A stretch of 64,000 nt of DNA from Mycobacterium pseudokansasii (GTDB lineage Bacteria > Actinomycetota > Actinomycetes > Mycobacteriales > Mycobacteriaceae): the NCBI RefSeq assembly GCF_900566075.1, contig NZ_UPHU01000001.1, forward strand, positions 5,580,325 through 5,644,324. The letters are read 5' to 3'. A program made the position numbers and the translations under genes. Position 1 is the first letter of the stretch. Each line of letters begins with the position of its first letter. Below are positions 61,467 to 64,000 of this stretch, in pieces. The notes under the pieces are model-generated. The model ran no database searches. It was given only the letters and a program-made list of their open reading frames with translations, and was not told the DNA's origin.

Positions 61467-62186
61467 ATGGCCGTCTCGCAACACACCATCGCCGGCACGG
61501 TGCTCACCATGCCGGTCCGAATCCGCAAAGCGGACATGCACTCCGCGATGTTCTCGGTGCCCGTCGCGCCGACACAGCGCCTCATCGACTACAGCGGCCT
61601 GACGGTGTGCGAGTACCTGCCCGGCAAGGCGATCGTGATGCAGATGCTGGTGCGCTACGTCGACGGCGACCTCGGCCAGTACCACGAATACGGCACCGCG
61701 GTCATGGTCAATCCGCCCGGCTCCCACGCCCGACGAGCCAGGGGTCCGCGCGCCCTCAGCAGAGCCGCGGCGTTCATCCACCACCTGCCGGTCGACCAGT
61801 CGTTCACGCTCGAGGCCGGCCGCACCATCTGGGGCTTCCCGAAGATCATGGCGGACTTCACCGTTCGCGAGGGCGCCGGATTCGGCTTCGACGTCAGCGC
61901 CGACGGGCAGCTCATCGCCGGTATCGAGTTCAGCAACGGACTTCCGCTCCCCACCAGAGGCGCGCAAACGCTGAAAACCTATTCGCACCTCGACGGGGTG
62001 ACCCGGGAGATTCCGTGGGAGATGCGCATGACCGGCCTGCGGGCCAGGCTTGGCGGCGCCCGCCTCCACCTGGGCGACCACCCCTACGCCAAGGAGCTGG
62101 CTTCGCTGGGCCTGCCCAAGCGGGCGCTGCTGTCGCAGTCGGCGGCCAACGTGGAGATGACCTTCGGCGACGCGCACGCCATCTGA
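61467..62186 (+). CDS. Acetoacetate decarboxylase-like conserved protein (Rv3519-like)
   Basis: The product is 239 residues from ATG 61467 (MAVSQHTIAGTVLTMPVRIRKADMH). The acetoacetate decarboxylase-type beta fold is suggested by MHSAMFSVPVAPTQRLI, RTIWGFPKIMADFTV and PWEMRM. The position of the catalytic Lys is compatible with GFPKIMAD, the block surrounding it in that family. It lies among cholesterol genes, divergent from cyp142 by 28 bases. Function not established. Confidence 0.78.
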   Translation: MAVSQHTIAGTVLTMPVRIRKADMHSAMFSVPVAPTQRLIDYSGLTVCEYLPGKAIVMQMLVRYVDGDLGQYHEYGTAVMVNPPGSHARRARGPRALSRAAAFIHHLPVDQSFTLEAGRTIWGFPKIMADFTVREGAGFGFDVSADGQLIAGIEFSNGLPLPTRGAQTLKTYSHLDGVTREIPWEMRMTGLRARLGGARLHLGDHPYAKELASLGLPKRALLSQSAANVEMTFGDAHAI

Positions 62187-62202
62187 ACTCATCCGGTCAA
62201 TC

Positions 62203-62216
62203 TAGAACGCGTTCTA
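62203..62216. promoter_or_regulatory. Perfect KstR-type palindrome between convergent 3' ends
   Basis: TAGAACGCGTTCTA is a perfect 14-base palindrome with KstR half-sites. It lies 16 bases after the stop of the Rv3519-like gene and 21 bases beyond the stop of the convergent F420-type oxidoreductase gene, so it is not placed at any recognisable promoter. Confidence 0.75.
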
Positions 62217-62237
62217 ATCGCCCCGCAAGGACCGCCG

Positions 62238-63269
62238 TCAAACCAGCGCGGCGAGGTCGCGGACCTGCTCAACACTGCGGGCGCTGACCACCATCATGGT
62301 CACGCCGGCGGCCTCCCAGGCCGCGATCTGCTTACGCACGTAGTCGAGGTTCCCGACGATCATCGCGTCGTCGACGAGCTCGTCGGGGATCACCGCAGCG
62401 GCCTCATCCTTGCGTCCGGACCGGAACAGCTTGGTCACGTCGTCGACGATCTCGGCGTAACCCATCCGGCGATAGACGTCGGCGTGGAAGTTGGTGTCCT
62501 CCGCGCCCATGCCGCCCATGTACAGCGCCAGGAACGGCTTGATTCCGGTGAACGCCGCCGCGCGGTCTTCGGTGACGACGATCTGCGCCGTCGCGCAGAT
62601 CTCGAAATCCGTACGGCTGCGGCGGGCGCCGGCCTGGGCGAATCCCTCGTCGAGCCATTCGTTGTACATGCCGGCCATCCGGGGCGAATAGAAAATCGGT
62701 AGCCAGCCGTCGCAGATCTCGGCGGCCAACGCCACATTCTTCGGCCCCTCCGCACCCAGCATGATCGGGATGCCGGCACGCAGCGGATGGGTAATGGGCT
62801 TCAACGCCTTACCCAACCCGGTGGTCCCCGCGCCGGTCAGCGGCAGCGGATAGTGCGGGCCGTCGCTGGTCACCGGTTTCTCGCGGGCCCAGACCTGGCG
62901 CACGATGTCGATGTACTCGCGGGTGCGCGCCAGCGGCTTGGGGAACGGCTGGCCGTACCAGCCCTCGACCACCTGTGGGCCGGACACGCCGAGCCCCAGA
63001 ATGTGCCGCCCACCGGACAGATGATCCAACGTCAAGGCCGCCATCGCACAAGCCGTCGGAGTGCGCGCGGACAGCTGGACCACCGAGGTACCCAGGCGCA
63101 GCCGCCGCGTGGCCGAACCCCACCAGGCCAGCGGGGTGTAAGCATCGGAGCCCCACGCCTCGGCGGTGAACACGGCGTCGAACGCGGCGTCCTCGGCCGC
63201 GGCGACGAGTTCCGCGGCATTCTCCGGAGGCTGAGCGCCCCAGTACCCTAGCTGTAGGCCCAGCTTCAT
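62238..63269 (-). CDS. F420-dependent-type luciferase-like oxidoreductase (Rv3520c-like)
   Basis: This 343-residue member of the luciferase-like (LLM) TIM-barrel family begins MKLGLQLGYWGAQPPENAAELVAAAEDAAFD. Typical blocks are LDHLSGGRHILGLGVSGPQVVEGWYG and PIMLGAEGPKNVALAAEICDGWLPIFY. Mycobacterial members use coenzyme F420. ATG 63269 has AAGGAGG upstream. Substrate unknown; its place in the KstR regulon suggests sterol-related redox work. Confidence 0.88.
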   Translation of the reverse strand: MKLGLQLGYWGAQPPENAAELVAAAEDAAFDAVFTAEAWGSDAYTPLAWWGSATRRLRLGTSVVQLSARTPTACAMAALTLDHLSGGRHILGLGVSGPQVVEGWYGQPFPKPLARTREYIDIVRQVWAREKPVTSDGPHYPLPLTGAGTTGLGKALKPITHPLRAGIPIMLGAEGPKNVALAAEICDGWLPIFYSPRMAGMYNEWLDEGFAQAGARRSRTDFEICATAQIVVTEDRAAAFTGIKPFLALYMGGMGAEDTNFHADVYRRMGYAEIVDDVTKLFRSGRKDEAAAVIPDELVDDAMIVGNLDYVRKQIAAWEAAGVTMMVVSARSVEQVRDLAALV

Positions 63270-63292
63270 CCCTGCCTCCTTGCGACCATAGT

Positions 63293-63306
63293 TAGAACCT
63301 GTTCTA
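63293..63306. promoter_or_regulatory. KstR-type operator between the Rv3520c-like and Rv3521-like genes
   Basis: TAGAACCTGTTCTA has perfect TAGAAC/GTTCTA arms. It lies 23 bases upstream of the minus-strand oxidoreductase start and 9 bases upstream of the plus-strand GTG at 63316, covering both divergent promoters. Confidence 0.85.
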
Positions 63307-63315
63307 CTCGAAGGC

Positions 63316-64000
63316 GTGACAGCCACCTCGAGCGGCCCGACCTTGATCGATCATCGTGAGCCGCCTCTCTCCGCGCCGTTGACGTTGTCGTTCGACTACA
63401 CCCGTTCGGTGGGTCCCACCCTCGGCCAGTTCTTCACCGCACTGCGTGAGCGCCGCATTCTGGGCGTTCGCGGATCCGATGGCCGGGTGCACGTACCACC
63501 CGCGGAATACGACCCGGTGACCTACAAACCGCTGACCGAGATGGTACCGGTGTCGGATGTCGGCACCGTCGCATCCTGGACCTGGCAGCCGGAGCCGTTG
63601 CCGGGCCAGCCGCTGGACCGCCCATTTGCCTGGGCGCTGATCAAGCTGGACGGCGCCGACACCCTGCTGATGCACGCCGTCGACGCCGTCGAAGTCGACA
63701 ATATTCGCACCGGCGTCCGGGTGCATGTGCACTGGGCCGACGAGACCGTGGGCGCCATCACCGATATCGCCTACTTCGCGCTGGGCGGCGAACCCGAACC
63801 TGTCCCGGAAGCACAAGCCGACAAAGAAGACAAAGACCCGGTCACCATGATCGTCACCCCGATCGAGATGACCATTCAGCACACCGCATCTCACGAGGAG
63901 AGCGCGTATCTGCGGGCCATCGCCGAGGGCAAGTTGCTCGGCGCCCGCACTAGAAGCGATGGCGGGGTAAAGGGAAAGGTCTATTTCCCACCGCACGGCG
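63316..64000 (+). CDS. DUF35/OB-fold protein (Rv3521-like), cut by the window end
   Basis: GTG 63316 opens a frame that runs past base 64000 (228 codons seen). It begins VTATSSGPTLIDHREPPLSA and carries YTRSVGPTLGQFFTALRERRILGVRGSDGRVHVPP, where the usual zinc-ribbon Cys residues are absent, then an OB-fold (PFAWALIKLDGADTLLMHAVD, VRVHVHWADETVG). Such proteins pair with a thiolase-like partner; in M. tuberculosis Rv3521 is followed by ltp4, which forms the side-chain aldolase/thiolase unit. The first promoter element is the KstR site. Confidence 0.88.
   Translation, partial: MTATSSGPTLIDHREPPLSAPLTLSFDYTRSVGPTLGQFFTALRERRILGVRGSDGRVHVPPAEYDPVTYKPLTEMVPVSDVGTVASWTWQPEPLPGQPLDRPFAWALIKLDGADTLLMHAVDAVEVDNIRTGVRVHVHWADETVGAITDIAYFALGGEPEPVPEAQADKEDKDPVTMIVTPIEMTIQHTASHEESAYLRAIAEGKLLGARTRSDGGVKGKVYFPPHG

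Noticed and set aside
1..64000. tRNA, rRNA or insertion-sequence genes
   Set aside because: No cloverleaf-type CCA ends, rRNA blocks or transposase signatures were recognised on either strand by eye.

Overview
The window is high-GC chromosomal DNA from a slow-growing Mycobacterium. PE and PE_PGRS genes are present. Seven blocks match, in order and length, the Mycobacterium tuberculosis region Rv3479-Rv3521 as I remember it; no database search was run. No rRNA, tRNA, CRISPR array or complete insertion sequence was seen.

Layout. 1-3.9 kb: three minus-strand PE-family loci, namely a PE_PGRS broken by a frameshift and cut by the window edge, a PE protein carrying a histidine-phosphatase domain, and a PE protein without PGRS repeats. 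4.2-8.9 kb: a LysR regulator facing a three-gene catabolic unit (tartrate/D-malate dehydrogenase, dicarboxylate symporter, glycerate kinase). 8.8-17.6 kb: wax ester synthase/DGAT, amidase, a GCS2-type ligase, a DHA2 efflux pump, an HTH protein, a secreted DUF732 protein, a small coiled-coil protein and an alpha/beta hydrolase. 17.7-27.1 kb: a patatin-like membrane protein, a GAP-family membrane protein, a Bcr-type efflux pump, a relic of a PknD-like sensor, membrane proteins and the LCP ligase cpsA. 27.1-29.8 kb: two SDRs and an enoyl-CoA hydratase under a palindromic operator. 30.0-36.3 kb: trehalose synthesis (otsA) and a metal-type cluster (FetAB-like exporter, multicopper oxidase, PadR regulator), then a secreted protein and a UsfY-like protein.

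36.4-63 kb is the cholesterol region. It holds the complete mce4 importer operon (yrbE4A-yrbE4B-mce4A-F plus two Mas-type genes), hsd4A, fdxD, fadE26-fadE27-fadD17, ilvX and an amidohydrolase, fadD19, echA19, cyp142 and the starts of the Rv3520c/Rv3521 block. Mce4 imports sterol. Cyp142 oxidises the side chain, and FadD19/FadD17, FadE26/27, EchA19 and Hsd4A run side-chain beta-oxidation. Four KstR-type operators of the form TAGAAC-NN-GTT lie in this part, plus an imperfect one upstream of mce4.

Points most worth a second look: a PD-(D/E)XK (DUF559) gene bracketed by two copies of a ~58-bp palindrome, resembling a REP/RAYT arrangement; an operator-like sequence shared by the multicopper oxidase and PadR promoters; the tartrate/D-malate unit with a perfect LysR box; a perfect KstR palindrome between two convergent 3' ends; and a 12-bp, six-copy tandem repeat between the KstR site and fadE26.
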